Shown: positions 14,558-22,928, numbered from the stretch's first letter. The stretch is DNA of 37,489 bases from Arthrobacter sp. 131MFCol6.1 (GCF_000374925.1 NZ_KB895560.1:1-37489); one strand, 5' to 3'. A program made the numbers and translations. The notes: generated from the sequence alone by a model not told the origin.

Positions 14558-14620
14558 GTACTACCCTTGTTGACACACATTGTAAAATGGTTTCCACAGA
14601 GACTGTCAAGCATTTAGTAC
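14558..14620. promoter_or_regulatory. Divergent promoter with long inverted repeat
   Basis: Arms GTACTACCCTTGTTGACA (14558-14575) and TGTCAAGCATTTAGTAC (14604-14620) match inversely at their outer GTACTA/TAGTAC and inner TTGACA/TGTCAA parts. On the minus strand TTGACA (14604-14609) is followed after 17 bp by TTTACA (14581-14586), a good -35/-10 pair for the peptide gene. The plus-strand TTGACA (14570-14575) may serve the regulator gene. This AT-rich island stands out from its surroundings. The arms are candidate operators for the regulator. Confidence 0.55.
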
Positions 14621-14648
14621 AAAGAATGTCCGGAATTAGGAGGTATCC

Positions 14649-15914
14649 GTGGGGAACGGATTTGGGGAGAAGCTCCGCGCGGAACGGCTCGAACGGGGCC
14701 TGACGCAAGCGGAGCTGGGCCGCGACCTGTACTCCCCCAGCTACATCTCTCTGTTGGAAACCGGGCGCCGCGAGCCGACGGCCGACGTCATCGAAGAGCT
14801 GGCCCACCGGCTTGAACTTGCCCCCAAGGCGCTCGAGGCCTGGAGCCAGCCGGTGTCCACCAGCGACGCCGAATACGTGCTCGCGGGGCTGTATGCCCGG
14901 CAGGCCTGGGACCTCCGGGACTACCCCGTGGCCGCCACCCACGCCGCCGCCGCCGCCAAGATCGCTCTGGAGGCCAGGAACACCAGCGCCTGGTGGAACA
15001 TGACCTATATGCAGGCCGAGTGCCTGATCAAGCAGGGCCTCTGGCAGGAGTGCAAGGACGTAGTCCAGAATCTCCTGGAGCACCCGATGGCCGCGGAGTC
15101 GGCCGGGCTCGGCGTCCGGGCCCAGCAGATGCTCGCCGCAGCCTCGCAGGGCCAGGGCCAGCTGACCGCCGCCGTCGAGCATGCGCAGGAAGCGGTGCGG
15201 CTCTGCGCAGAGCTGCCCAAGGGCTCCACCATGATCATCGGCGCCCTCCGCGCCCTGATCGGCGCCCTGGCTGAGAGCGGCCGGCTCGATGAGGCCTGGG
15301 AGTACTGCCAGGCGATGAACGACCAGATGGACGACCACTCAATGTCCCAGCTCGCCGGCGAGGTGGCCTGGGTGATCGGCAACGTGGCCTTCATGCGGCA
15401 CGACTACCCCGAGGGGATCAAATACCACGAGCGGGCCGGCCGGCTGCTCTCCCCGGCCAACGACATCGACCTGTGGGCCCGGTTCAACAAGGCCTCGGCC
15501 GCCGTCCGCCTGTCCTCGGGAATCGTCGAGCCCGAGACGCTGTCATCGATCGAGCGCGCCGAACTGGCCCTCTCGATTGTCGGCGGCAACAAGACGGACC
15601 AGCTGGAGGTCGCCTTCATCCGGGCCCGCTGGCTCTACCTCACCGGCGACATCGTGGCCGCCGTCCAGAAGCTGCGCGAGATCCATGCCGAGCGGGAGGC
15701 ACTGGCCCGGCACACCGCCGGCGAGGTCTCCCTGCTGCTGGGGAAGGCGCTCAAGGCTGCCGGGGAGTCCGCGGAGGCCCTGGTGTACCTTGAGGAAGCC
15801 CAAAAGGAGTTCAGCGCGGCGGGCGCCTCGGACCGGGTCCAGCAGGCCCTGGACGCCGTGCTCGAGATCAAGCTCGCCCAGCGCCGGGCCGAGGCCGCTT
15901 CCGCGGAAGCCTAG
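14649..15914 (+). CDS. XRE-HTH regulator with TPR-like C-terminal domain (RRNPP-like)
   Basis: A 421-residue predicted transcription factor. Residues 5-60 are a clear XRE/Cro helix-turn-helix (LRAERLERGLTQAELG, then SPSYISLLETGRREPTADVIEELAHRL). The rest is all-helical, with repeated pairs of amphipathic helices carrying TPR-like Ala/Gly/Leu patterns (for example AGLYARQAWDLRDYPVAATHA, IGNVAFMRHDYPEGIKYHERA and GKALKAAGESAEALVYLEEA). This is the layout of the RRNPP family (Rap, Rgg, NprR, PlcR, PrgX, AimR), whose TPR domain binds a short peptide. The GTG start has TAGGAGG 5 nt upstream. The divergent neighbour encodes a repeated secreted peptide, which supports peptide control, but binding is not shown. 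It may be autoregulated through the inverted repeat at 14558-14620. Confidence 0.85.
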   Translation: MGNGFGEKLRAERLERGLTQAELGRDLYSPSYISLLETGRREPTADVIEELAHRLELAPKALEAWSQPVSTSDAEYVLAGLYARQAWDLRDYPVAATHAAAAAKIALEARNTSAWWNMTYMQAECLIKQGLWQECKDVVQNLLEHPMAAESAGLGVRAQQMLAAASQGQGQLTAAVEHAQEAVRLCAELPKGSTMIIGALRALIGALAESGRLDEAWEYCQAMNDQMDDHSMSQLAGEVAWVIGNVAFMRHDYPEGIKYHERAGRLLSPANDIDLWARFNKASAAVRLSSGIVEPETLSSIERAELALSIVGGNKTDQLEVAFIRARWLYLTGDIVAAVQKLREIHAEREALARHTAGEVSLLLGKALKAAGESAEALVYLEEAQKEFSAAGASDRVQQALDAVLEIKLAQRRAEAASAEA

Positions 15915-15956
15915 CCCCGCCCGGACCGGGTGCGGCCGGGCCCGGGTGCGGCCGGG

Positions 15957-16958
15957 CTAGGCGAACGTCCGGCCGGTGAGCTTCTCGTAGGCCTCCACGT
16001 AGCGGCTGCGCGTGCGCGCCACGACGTCGGCCGGAAGGACGGGCGGGGGCGTGTCGGAGGCCTTGTCCCAGCCCGATGCCGGCGAGGTCAGCCAGTCGCG
16101 CACATACTGCTTGTCGTAGGACGGCTGCGCCTGCCCGGGCTGGTACGTGGCCGCGTCCCAGAACCGTGAGGAATCCGGGGTCAGCACCTCGTCGCCCAGG
16201 GTAATGACGCCGGTCGCCGCGTCCAGGCCGAACTCCACCTTGGTGTCGGCCAGGATGATGCCGCGGGCGCGCGCGATTTCCTCGGCCCTGGTGTAGATCT
16301 CCAGGGTCAGCCTGCTCAAATCCGCCGCGACGTCCGCACCGACGAGGCCCACGACGGCGTCGTAGGTGATGTTCTCGTCGTGCTCGCCCACCTCGGCCTT
16401 GGCCGACGGCGTGAAGATCGCCTCCTGCAGGCGCGACCCGTCAACCAGGCCGGCGGGCAGCGGGATGCTGCACACGGTGCCCGACTCGCGGTACTCCGCG
16501 AGCCCGGTGCCGGTAAGATAGCCGCGGGCGATGCATTCGACCGGGAACATGTCCAGCTTCTTGCAGATCATCGCCCGGCCCTCGACGGCGGCGGGAACAC
16601 CGCCGTCGGCCGTGGAGGCGAGGACGTGGTGCGCGACGCCGAGCTGGTCGAACCACCACAGGCTCAGCTGGGTCAGGATGCGGCCCTTGTCCGGGATCTC
16701 GCTGGCCAGGACGTGGTCGAACGCGCTGATCCTGTCGCTGGCAACCACCAGGACACAGTCCTGGCCGAAGCGCTCCGTGACGGCCGGGTCCGCGGGGACG
16801 TAGAGGTCGCGGACCTTGCCGGAGTAGACGTGCCGCCAGCCCGGCAGGTCCTGCGTGGCGGTGTCGAGCCCGCCCTTGGGCCGGGTCTCGGGCGTGGTCT
16901 CGGGCGCGGTCTCGGGCGTGGTGCCGGGCGTCGGCGCTGCGGGTTCGGTCACGTTCAT
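15957..16958 (-). CDS. purC: SAICAR synthase
   Basis: Phosphoribosylaminoimidazole-succinocarboxamide synthase, which joins CAIR and aspartate with ATP in de novo purine synthesis. Family motifs include HVYSGKVRDLY (about residues 43-53), SDRISAFDHV (about 75-84), KKLDMFPVECIARGYLTG (about 133-150) and ADTKVEFG. The 333-residue protein has an N-terminal tail of about 35 residues before the fold. That tail contains a TPET/APET repeat from four copies of a 12-bp unit (16885-16932) and is absent from typical members. Its ATG overlaps the purD stop (ATGA), so purD and purC form one operon. It converges on the XRE-TPR gene with only 42 bp between stops, and no clear terminator is seen there. Confidence 0.95.
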   Translation of the reverse strand: MNVTEPAAPTPGTTPETAPETTPETRPKGGLDTATQDLPGWRHVYSGKVRDLYVPADPAVTERFGQDCVLVVASDRISAFDHVLASEIPDKGRILTQLSLWWFDQLGVAHHVLASTADGGVPAAVEGRAMICKKLDMFPVECIARGYLTGTGLAEYRESGTVCSIPLPAGLVDGSRLQEAIFTPSAKAEVGEHDENITYDAVVGLVGADVAADLSRLTLEIYTRAEEIARARGIILADTKVEFGLDAATGVITLGDEVLTPDSSRFWDAATYQPGQAQPSYDKQYVRDWLTSPASGWDKASDTPPPVLPADVVARTRSRYVEAYEKLTGRTFA

Positions 16959-18265
16959 GCCTTCGCTTTCGACGCGGCCGGGGTTCCCGGCGCGGCTACC
17001 CGGATCTGGCCGCGGGCGGCCTTGCCGCCGATGTCGGTGCGGAACTGGCTGCCGTCCAGCTGGACGAGCTCGACGCCGTCGTACGCCCGTTCCCGGGCCT
17101 CCACGAGGTCCGTACCCAGCGCCACCACGGCCAGGACGCGGCCGCCGGCAGAGACGACCTTGCCTTCGCCGTCGAGCTTGGTGCCGGCGTGGATCACGTG
17201 GACGCCGTCCAGGGCGTCGACCTTCTTCAGGCCCCGGATGCGGTCGCCGGTCCGCGGGGTGTCAGGGTAGTTTTCGGCGGCCACGACGACGGCGACGGCC
17301 GTGTCCTTGGACCAGCGCAGCGGCTGCACCTTGTCCAGTTCGCCCTTGGCGGCAGCCATGAGCAGCCCGCCGAGGGGCGTCTTGAGCCGGGCGAGGACGG
17401 CCTGGGTTTCGGGATCGCCGAACCGGACGTTGAACTCGATGACCCTCGTCCCGCGCGAGGTCAGGGCGAGGCCGACGAAGAGGACGCCGACGAACGGGGT
17501 GCCGCGGTGCGCCATCTGGTTGACGGTGGGCTGGGCGATGCGGTCGATCACTTCCTGCACAAGGCCTTCGGGGGCCCATTCCAGGGGTGTGTACGCGCCC
17601 ATGCCGCCGGTGTTGGGGCCTTCGTCGTTGTCGAAGATGCGCTTGAAGTCCTGCGCCGGGGACAGGGCCACGGTGTTGGTGCCGTCGCAAAGGACGAACA
17701 CGGAGACCTCGGGTCCGTCCAGGAACTCCTCGATCACCACGGTGCCGCCCGCGTCGAAGCAGGTCTGGGCGTGCGCCAGGGCCTCGTCGCGGTTGGAGGT
17801 GACCACGACGCCCTTGCCGGCGGCGAGCCCGTCATCCTTGACGACGTAGGGGGCGCCGAAGGTATCGAGGGCGTCGGCGGCTTCCCCGGCGTTGGAGGCA
17901 ACGCGGGCCATTGCGGTGGGCACGCCGGCCTCGGCCATGACTTCCTTGGCGAAGGCCTTGGACGCTTCCAGCTGGGCCGCGGCCTTGCTGGGGCCGAAGA
18001 CCGGGATGCCGGCAGCGCGGACGGCGTCGGACACGCCCGCAGCGAGGGGCGCTTCTGGACCGACTACCACCAGGTCCACGGTGAGCTTGACGGCCAGCGC
18101 GGCGACGGCGTCGGGATCGTTCGCGTCGATCGCATATGTGGGGACCAGCGCACTGATCCCGGCGTTGCCCGGGGCCGCGTGGACCTCGGAAACGTTGGGG
18201 TCTGCAAGCAAGGATCGGACAATGGCGTGTTCGCGGCCGCCGGGGCCGATGACAAGTACCTTCAC
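16955..18265 (-). CDS. purD: Phosphoribosylamine-glycine ligase (GAR synthetase)
   Basis: ATP-grasp enzyme that adds glycine to phosphoribosylamine, the second step of purine synthesis. The 436 residues match the family. The N-terminal motif KVLVIGPGGREHA is followed by the preATP-grasp fold, the ATP-grasp core with PYVVKDDGLAAGKGV (about 134-148) and the metal-binding region IEFNVRFGDPETQ (about 285-297). The GTG start at 18265 was chosen because it directly precedes the first strand and has GGAG 5 nt upstream; the frame is open far upstream through the repeat array, but that part is not protein-like. It is the first gene of the purD-purC operon. The nearest array palindrome (18320-18329) lies only 55 bp from this start, so the array may overlap the promoter. 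Confidence 0.95.
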   Translation of the reverse strand: MKVLVIGPGGREHAIVRSLLADPNVSEVHAAPGNAGISALVPTYAIDANDPDAVAALAVKLTVDLVVVGPEAPLAAGVSDAVRAAGIPVFGPSKAAAQLEASKAFAKEVMAEAGVPTAMARVASNAGEAADALDTFGAPYVVKDDGLAAGKGVVVTSNRDEALAHAQTCFDAGGTVVIEEFLDGPEVSVFVLCDGTNTVALSPAQDFKRIFDNDEGPNTGGMGAYTPLEWAPEGLVQEVIDRIAQPTVNQMAHRGTPFVGVLFVGLALTSRGTRVIEFNVRFGDPETQAVLARLKTPLGGLLMAAAKGELDKVQPLRWSKDTAVAVVVAAENYPDTPRTGDRIRGLKKVDALDGVHVIHAGTKLDGEGKVVSAGGRVLAVVALGTDLVEARERAYDGVELVQLDGSQFRTDIGGKAARGQIRVAAPGTPAASKAKA

Positions 18266-18319
18266 AGTCTCCAAGGGTACGTGGTGCACCCCGCAGGCTC
18301 CTAAGCTGTGTCGGCCGCT

Positions 18320-18857
18320 GGACATGCTCAATTTTCGCGGCCGGGCACTCGCGGGTGCAGGGGCAACCCGCGGGACATGCCCAGTCCCGGGCGCAGGGGC
18401 AACCCGCGGGACATGCCCAGTCCCGGGCGCGGCCACTGGGCACAATGCCACCATGCCCACGCCTGGGCGCCAGGGCTGGACATGTCCCGTGTTGCCGGCG
18501 AACATGCCCCTGCCGGAATGCCAAGGCTGGACATGTCCTCCTGGGCCCGGGGAACATGTTGCACCCGCCAAGTTACGGCGGGACATGCCCCCCGGCCGCG
18601 TGGAACAGACCAGGCGCCAGCCCCGGGACAGCATGTGAGTCCGCAGCGCGGCACCTACGGGCGCGGGGCAATCCGCGGGACATGTCCAGTCCCGGCCTCG
18701 GCCATTGGGCACAAAGCCACCATGCCCACGTCCGGGTTCCAGGACTGGACATGTCCCGTGGCGCTGGCGAACATGCCCACGCCCGGGTTCCAGGACTGGG
18801 CATGTCCCGTGGACCGCAGGGCATGTCCACTCCCGGGTGCAGCCGGAGGGCATGCCC
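18320..18857. repeat. GGRCATGYCC palindrome array 3 (two split elements)
   Basis: Fills the 647-bp divergent gap between purD and the molybdoenzyme gene. Split elements GGGCA-N11-TGCCC lie at 18438-18458 and 18707-18727. Each is flanked at exactly 19 bp on both sides by intact palindromes (18409 and 18478; 18678 and 18747). Further palindromes start at 18320, 18373, 18500, 18529, 18552, 18581, 18769, 18798, 18819 and 18848. Within pairs (18500/18529, 18552/18581, 18769/18798, 18819/18848) the gap is again exactly 19 bp; gaps between pairs vary (11-13 bp). Two copies of a 36-bp unit sit at 18357 and 18393. Some members read GAACATG. Confidence 0.88.
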
Positions 18858-18912
18858 ACCGGCCGGAGGACCGGACCCGGCGCCGGACAATCCGCCGGGC
18901 CCGCGGCTACGA

Positions 18913-20511
18913 ATGGCCTGTATGAACAAGCCCAGCATGAAGCCCAGCAAGCGGTCCCGCGGCGCCACAGCCCTGGCCGCAGTGGCCGGAGTGGCTGCGG
19001 CCGCCGTCGTCCTGTCCGTCGCGGAACTGATCGGGGCGTTCTTCACCGCGCGGGCCACACCCGTCATTGCGCTGGGCTCCACGTTCATCGACTTCACGCC
19101 GCCGTGGATGAAGGATTTTGCGATAGCCACGTTCGGCACCAACGACAAGGCCGCGTTGTTCGCCGGCATGGCCGTCACGATCCTGCTCCTCGCGTGCGTG
19201 CTCGGCATCGTGGCGTACCGGAAGTGGGCCCTGGGTGTGGCCGGCGTGGTGCTGATGGGCGCCGTGATCGTCGGCAGCGTGGTGACGCGGGCCAGCGTCA
19301 AGCCGGTCGATGCTATTCCCTCCCTGATCGGCACCGTCGCCGGGCTGGTGGTGCTGCGGCTCCTGATTACCCGGCTGTGGCGGATGCAGGAATGGCCGGA
19401 CCGGGCCGCGGACGTCGCTGCGAAGGAACCCGAGCGCCCGGCGACCACCCGGCGGGGGTTCTTCGCCGCCGCCGGCATCACCGCGGCCGCCTCGGCCGTG
19501 GCCGCCACCGGCGGACGGCTGCTGAGCGCGGCCCGCAGCAACGTGGCCGCGGCCCGCGAGTCGCTGCAGCTGCCCGCCCCCGCCAAGGCCGCCCCCGCGG
19601 TCCCGGCCGGAGTGCAGTCCAAGACGCCGGGCGTCACGCCGTGGCTGACCCCGAACAAGGACTTCTACCGGATCGACACGGCCCTGAGTGTGCCGGAGAT
19701 CAACGCCCAGGACTGGGAACTGCGCATCCACGGCCTCGTGGAACAGGAGGTCCGGCTCACCTTCCAGGACCTCCTCGACGCCCAGCTCATCGAATCCCAT
19801 GTGTCCCTGACCTGCGTGTCCAACCCGGTCGGCGGCAACCTGGCCGGCAACGCCAAATGGCTGGGCATGCCCATCCGTGACGCCCTGAAGCTGGCCCGCC
19901 CCACGCAGGGCGCGGACATGGTGCTCTCCACCTCGATTGACGGCTTCAGCGCCTCCACGCCCCTGGAGGTCCTCCAGGACGACCGCGACGCGATGCTGGC
20001 AATCGGCATGAACGGCGAGGCGCTCCCGCTCGAACACGGCTACCCGGTGCGGATGGTGGTTCCCGGGCTGTACGGCTTCGTCTCCGCCACCAAGTGGGTG
20101 GTGGACCTGGAGGTGACCCGGTTCGCGGACAGCAAGGCCTACTGGACCCAGCGCGGCTGGTCCGAACGCGGCCCGATCAAGACCATGGCCCGGATCGAGG
20201 TGCCGAAGTCCTTCGCCAAGGTCCCCGCCGGAAAGGTCGCCATCGGCGGCACCGCGTGGGCCCAGACCCGCGGGATCACCAAGGTCGAGGTGCAGATCGA
20301 CAGCGGGCCCTGGACCGAGGCAGTACTCTCCGACGAGGCGTCCCTCATCACGTGGCGGCAGTGGTCCCTCGACTGGGAGGCCACGCCGGGCCCGCACTAC
20401 CTCAAGGTCCGTGCCACGGACGGCACCGGCGAGGTCCAGACGGACAAGCGGGCGGATCCGGTCCCGGACGGCGCCTCCGGCTGGCAGTCCGTGATGGTGA
20501 CCGTGGAATAA
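18913..20511 (+). CDS. Membrane-anchored sulfite-oxidase-type molybdopterin oxidoreductase
   Basis: A 532-residue protein. The first 160 residues hold about four membrane segments. A basic stretch with RRGFFAAAG (Arg180-Arg181) follows, resembling a twin-arginine motif but placed internally, then an Ala/Pro linker. The catalytic part begins near PWLTPNKDFYRIDTAL: a sulfite-oxidase-type molybdopterin domain with LTCVSNPVGG (Cys301, the expected Mo ligand), GLYGFVSATKWV, and a C-terminal immunoglobulin-like Mo-co dimerisation domain (GTAWAQTRGITKVEVQIDSGPW). Similar proteins are annotated as YedY/SorA-like oxidoreductases. The domain would lie outside the cell, but the electron acceptor and substrate (sulfite, or oxidised biomolecules) are not known. 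The start is uncertain: ATG 18913 or 18922, neither with a good ribosome site. Upstream is array 3. Confidence 0.85.
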   Translation: MACMNKPSMKPSKRSRGATALAAVAGVAAAAVVLSVAELIGAFFTARATPVIALGSTFIDFTPPWMKDFAIATFGTNDKAALFAGMAVTILLLACVLGIVAYRKWALGVAGVVLMGAVIVGSVVTRASVKPVDAIPSLIGTVAGLVVLRLLITRLWRMQEWPDRAADVAAKEPERPATTRRGFFAAAGITAAASAVAATGGRLLSAARSNVAAARESLQLPAPAKAAPAVPAGVQSKTPGVTPWLTPNKDFYRIDTALSVPEINAQDWELRIHGLVEQEVRLTFQDLLDAQLIESHVSLTCVSNPVGGNLAGNAKWLGMPIRDALKLARPTQGADMVLSTSIDGFSASTPLEVLQDDRDAMLAIGMNGEALPLEHGYPVRMVVPGLYGFVSATKWVVDLEVTRFADSKAYWTQRGWSERGPIKTMARIEVPKSFAKVPAGKVAIGGTAWAQTRGITKVEVQIDSGPWTEAVLSDEASLITWRQWSLDWEATPGPHYLKVRATDGTGEVQTDKRADPVPDGASGWQSVMVTVE

Positions 20512-20535
20512 CCGGGGTATCAGCACCGGGCACCA

Positions 20536-20548
20536 TAGACTTGCAGCA
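20536..20548 (+). promoter_or_regulatory. Candidate -10 box for leaderless asparaginase gene
   Basis: TAGACT (20536-20541) ends 6 nt before the ATG at 20548. No Shine-Dalgarno sequence is present. Confidence 0.45.
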
Positions 20549-21564
20549 TGGCTTTGAACCCGCATGCAACTTTCACAGTCGACTCCGCCGTCGAACTGGC
20601 AGTCATCGAACGCAGCGGCTTCGTGGAGTCCCGCCACATCGGCTCGGCCGTGGTGCTGGCCGCGGACGGGACAGTAGTGGTCGAGCTCGGCGACGTGAAC
20701 GCCCCGATCTTTGCCCGGTCCACGCTCAAACCGTTGCAGGCCCTGGCCTCGATGCAGTCCGGCGTACCCCTGCGGGGCGCCCAGGTGGCCATCGCGTGCG
20801 GCAGCCACGTCGGATCCCTGGACCACATGGACGTGGTCGAGGGCATGCTCAAGGCGGCCGGGGCCAAGGAAGACCAGCTCCAGTGCCCGGCCGACTGGCC
20901 CCAGGATGAGACCGCCCGGAACTGGCTCGTCCAGACCGAGCGCGGCAAGTCCCGGCTGGCATTCAACTGCTCGGGCAAGCACGCCGCGTTCCTGTGGGCG
21001 TGCACGGAGAACGGCTGGGACAAGAACAGCTACCTCGAACCCAACCACCCGCTGCAGCAGCGCATCCGCTCCGTGATCGAGGAATACTGCGGCGAACGCA
21101 TCACCCACCTGGGCATCGACGGCTGCGGCGCGCCCGTTGCCGCCGTCTCCCTGATCGGCCTCGCCCGGGCCTACTCGAAGCTGGCCAAGGCCCCTGGCGA
21201 CAAGAACTCGAACGCCCGGGCCGCCACGATTGCCACATCCATGCTGGACTACCCGTGGGCCGTCCAGGGGCGCGGGCAGGCCAACACGATCGTCATGGAC
21301 GAACTCGGCATCCTGGCCAAGATCGGCGCCGAGGGCGTGCTGGTCATGGCCACCCGCCAGGGCGTCTCGGTTGCCATCAAGATGCTCGACGGCAACATCC
21401 GGGCCACCACGCTGGTGGGGCTGACGCTCCTCGCGGCCTCCGGCGCCGTCGAAATCCCTGAAGTGTCCAGCGTCCTGGACAAGGTGGTGGACCCGGTACT
21501 GGGCGGGGGACGCCCGGTCGGCAAGATCCGGCTCGGGCGGGCCGTCGCGGCACTGCTGGACTAG
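20548..21564 (+). CDS. L-asparaginase (asparaginase II / class 3 type)
   Basis: A 338-residue enzyme of the Asparaginase_II family (Rhizobium etli ReAV type), which hydrolyses asparagine to aspartate and ammonia. Diagnostic features are RSTLKPLQ, with the Ser58/Lys61 pair corresponding to the catalytic Ser-x-x-Lys of the R. etli enzyme, CGSHVGS (about 84-90), CSGKHAAF (Cys141, Lys144) and IDGCGAP (Cys193). The latter cysteines and the lysine match the metal site seen in that family. No signal peptide, so cytoplasmic. The start is supported by a TAGACT box 6 nt upstream. It stands alone between the molybdoenzyme and SCP_3; no regulator or asparagine transporter is nearby. Confidence 0.9.
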   Translation: MALNPHATFTVDSAVELAVIERSGFVESRHIGSAVVLAADGTVVVELGDVNAPIFARSTLKPLQALASMQSGVPLRGAQVAIACGSHVGSLDHMDVVEGMLKAAGAKEDQLQCPADWPQDETARNWLVQTERGKSRLAFNCSGKHAAFLWACTENGWDKNSYLEPNHPLQQRIRSVIEEYCGERITHLGIDGCGAPVAAVSLIGLARAYSKLAKAPGDKNSNARAATIATSMLDYPWAVQGRGQANTIVMDELGILAKIGAEGVLVMATRQGVSVAIKMLDGNIRATTLVGLTLLAASGAVEIPEVSSVLDKVVDPVLGGGRPVGKIRLGRAVAALLD

Positions 21565-21684
21565 GAGCCACGCCCCGGCCGGAGGGCGGACGTCGCCGGC
21601 TCGGGACCACCGCGGCCGGTGGCATAGGCTGGACTGAGGCCACCGAAACGGCGGCCGTCACATCGCCAGGCTGGAGGCAGGAAA

Positions 21685-22104
21685 GTGGCCGTATCGCGCC
21701 GTCGCATTGCCGTGGACGAGGGCCGCGCAGCACTCGCCGCATGGCAGGACGCCACCGCGCCCGCGCCGGGAACCAACGTACAGGCCCCCGGGGTCCCCGG
21801 CCCTGCAGGACCCGGCGCCGTCCCGCGCACCACGATCGCGACGGCGGTGCGCTACTGCCTGGAGGAAATCACCGCACGGGCACCGGGCAACTCCGTGGAG
21901 GTGCGCGTCCCGCCGTTCGGCGTCACCCAGTGCGTGGAGGGCCCGCGGCACACGCGCGGCACCCCGCCAAACGTCATCGAGTGCGACGCCGACACCTGGC
22001 TGGCGATGGTCAGCGGACGATTGAGCTGGGCCGACGCCGTCGCGGCCGGCCGTGTTGCCGCCTCGGGACTGCGCGCGGACCTGTCCGCCCTCCTGCCCCT
22101 CTAG
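21685..22104 (+). CDS. SCP_3 family (bacterial sterol-carrier-like) protein
   Basis: A 139-residue protein of the SCP_3 group, described as a bacterial sterol-carrier-protein relative and common in actinobacteria. Supporting segments are a helix with TAVRYCLEEI (about 52-61), VEVRVPPFGVTQCVEGPRHT (about 70-89), PNVIECDADTWLAMVSG (about 94-110) and the last helix with AAGRVAASG. The CDADTWLxMxxG stretch is typical of SCP folds. The first 45 residues include a Pro/Gly-rich loop. The GTG start has GGAGG 9 nt upstream. Ligand and role unknown. It is convergent with the SDR gene; the 62 bp between them contain no clear terminator. Confidence 0.75.
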   Translation: MAVSRRRIAVDEGRAALAAWQDATAPAPGTNVQAPGVPGPAGPGAVPRTTIATAVRYCLEEITARAPGNSVEVRVPPFGVTQCVEGPRHTRGTPPNVIECDADTWLAMVSGRLSWADAVAAGRVAASGLRADLSALLPL

Positions 22105-22166
22105 CAGCCCCCGGATGCGGCGACCGGCAGAACCCACCGGCAGGACCCACCAGCCGGGCCCGCGCC

Positions 22167-22928
22167 TCAGCCGCGCCCGATGAACGGCATGCCCGCAGCT
22201 GTCACCACGAGGGATCCCACGTTGGCCGACGCCGGCATCCCGGCCATCAGCAGCACGGCCCGGGCAGCGTCCTGCACCGCAAATGTCGGCTCGGTGCGCA
22301 GGCTGCCGTCTGCCTGGGCTGCCCCGGAGCCGACGCCGATCTCCTCCATGAGATCCGTCGCCGCATTGCCGATGTCGATTTGTCCACAGCTGATGCCGAA
22401 CCCGCGCCCGTCCAGGTCAATGCTTTTGGTCAGTCCCGTGATCGCATGTTTGGTCACCGTGTACGCCACCGTCCGCGGCCGGGGCGAATGCGCCGCAATC
22501 GAACCGTTGTTGATGATCCGTCCGCCCTGGGGCGACTGGGCCTTCATGGCCCGGACGGCGGCCGCGGCGCAGAGGAGGGATCCTGTGAGGTTCACGGCGA
22601 CGGTCGCGTCCCAGTCCTCCAGGGTGATCTCGTCCACCGAGGCGGCGGGGCCGAACACGCCGGCGTTGTTGAAGAGCACGTCCACCCGTTCCCACTGCCC
22701 CAGCGCCGCGGAGAAGAGCCGCTCGACGTCGGCGGGGACGGTGACATCGCACGGGACCGCGAGCGCTTGGCGGTGGCCGGCCGCGGTCTCGCGGAGCGGT
22801 TCTTCCCGCCGCCCCGCCAGAACCACCCGGTAGCCCTCGGCCAGCATGAGGCGTGCCACTGCACGGCCGATGCCGGAACCGGCTCCGGTGACGACGGCGA
22901 CCCTTCCGGGGGTGTGGTGCTGGCTCAT
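22167..22928 (-). CDS. Short-chain dehydrogenase/reductase
   Basis: A 253-residue classical SDR, using NAD(P)H to oxidise or reduce an alcohol/ketone substrate. Visible motifs are TGAGSGIG (about residues 14-21, cofactor binding), NNAG (87-90), catalytic Ser143 in NNGSIAAH, and Tyr156-x-x-x-Lys160 in AYTVTKHA. Arg40-Arg41 after the second strand (LAGRRE) suggests NADP preference. The ATG at 22928 is supported by GAGGAGG 4-5 nt upstream; a longer N-terminus is possible but lacks family similarity. Substrate cannot be told from sequence. It stands alone, with the minus-strand small membrane protein gene behind it. Confidence 0.9.
   Translation of the reverse strand: MSQHHTPGRVAVVTGAGSGIGRAVARLMLAEGYRVVLAGRREEPLRETAAGHRQALAVPCDVTVPADVERLFSAALGQWERVDVLFNNAGVFGPAASVDEITLEDWDATVAVNLTGSLLCAAAAVRAMKAQSPQGGRIINNGSIAAHSPRPRTVAYTVTKHAITGLTKSIDLDGRGFGISCGQIDIGNAATDLMEEIGVGSGAAQADGSLRTEPTFAVQDAARAVLLMAGMPASANVGSLVVTAAGMPFIGRG

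Noticed and set aside
18552..18561. LexA/SOS box at GAACATGTTG
   Set aside because: It is a degraded member of the GGRCATGYCC series with the usual 19-bp partner, and it lacks the GAAC-N4-GTTC spacing of actinobacterial LexA sites.
18355..18912. Longer N-terminus of the molybdoenzyme read through array 3
   Set aside because: The extension is encoded by repeat DNA, has no family similarity and would place a Cys/Pro/His-rich tail before the first membrane helix.
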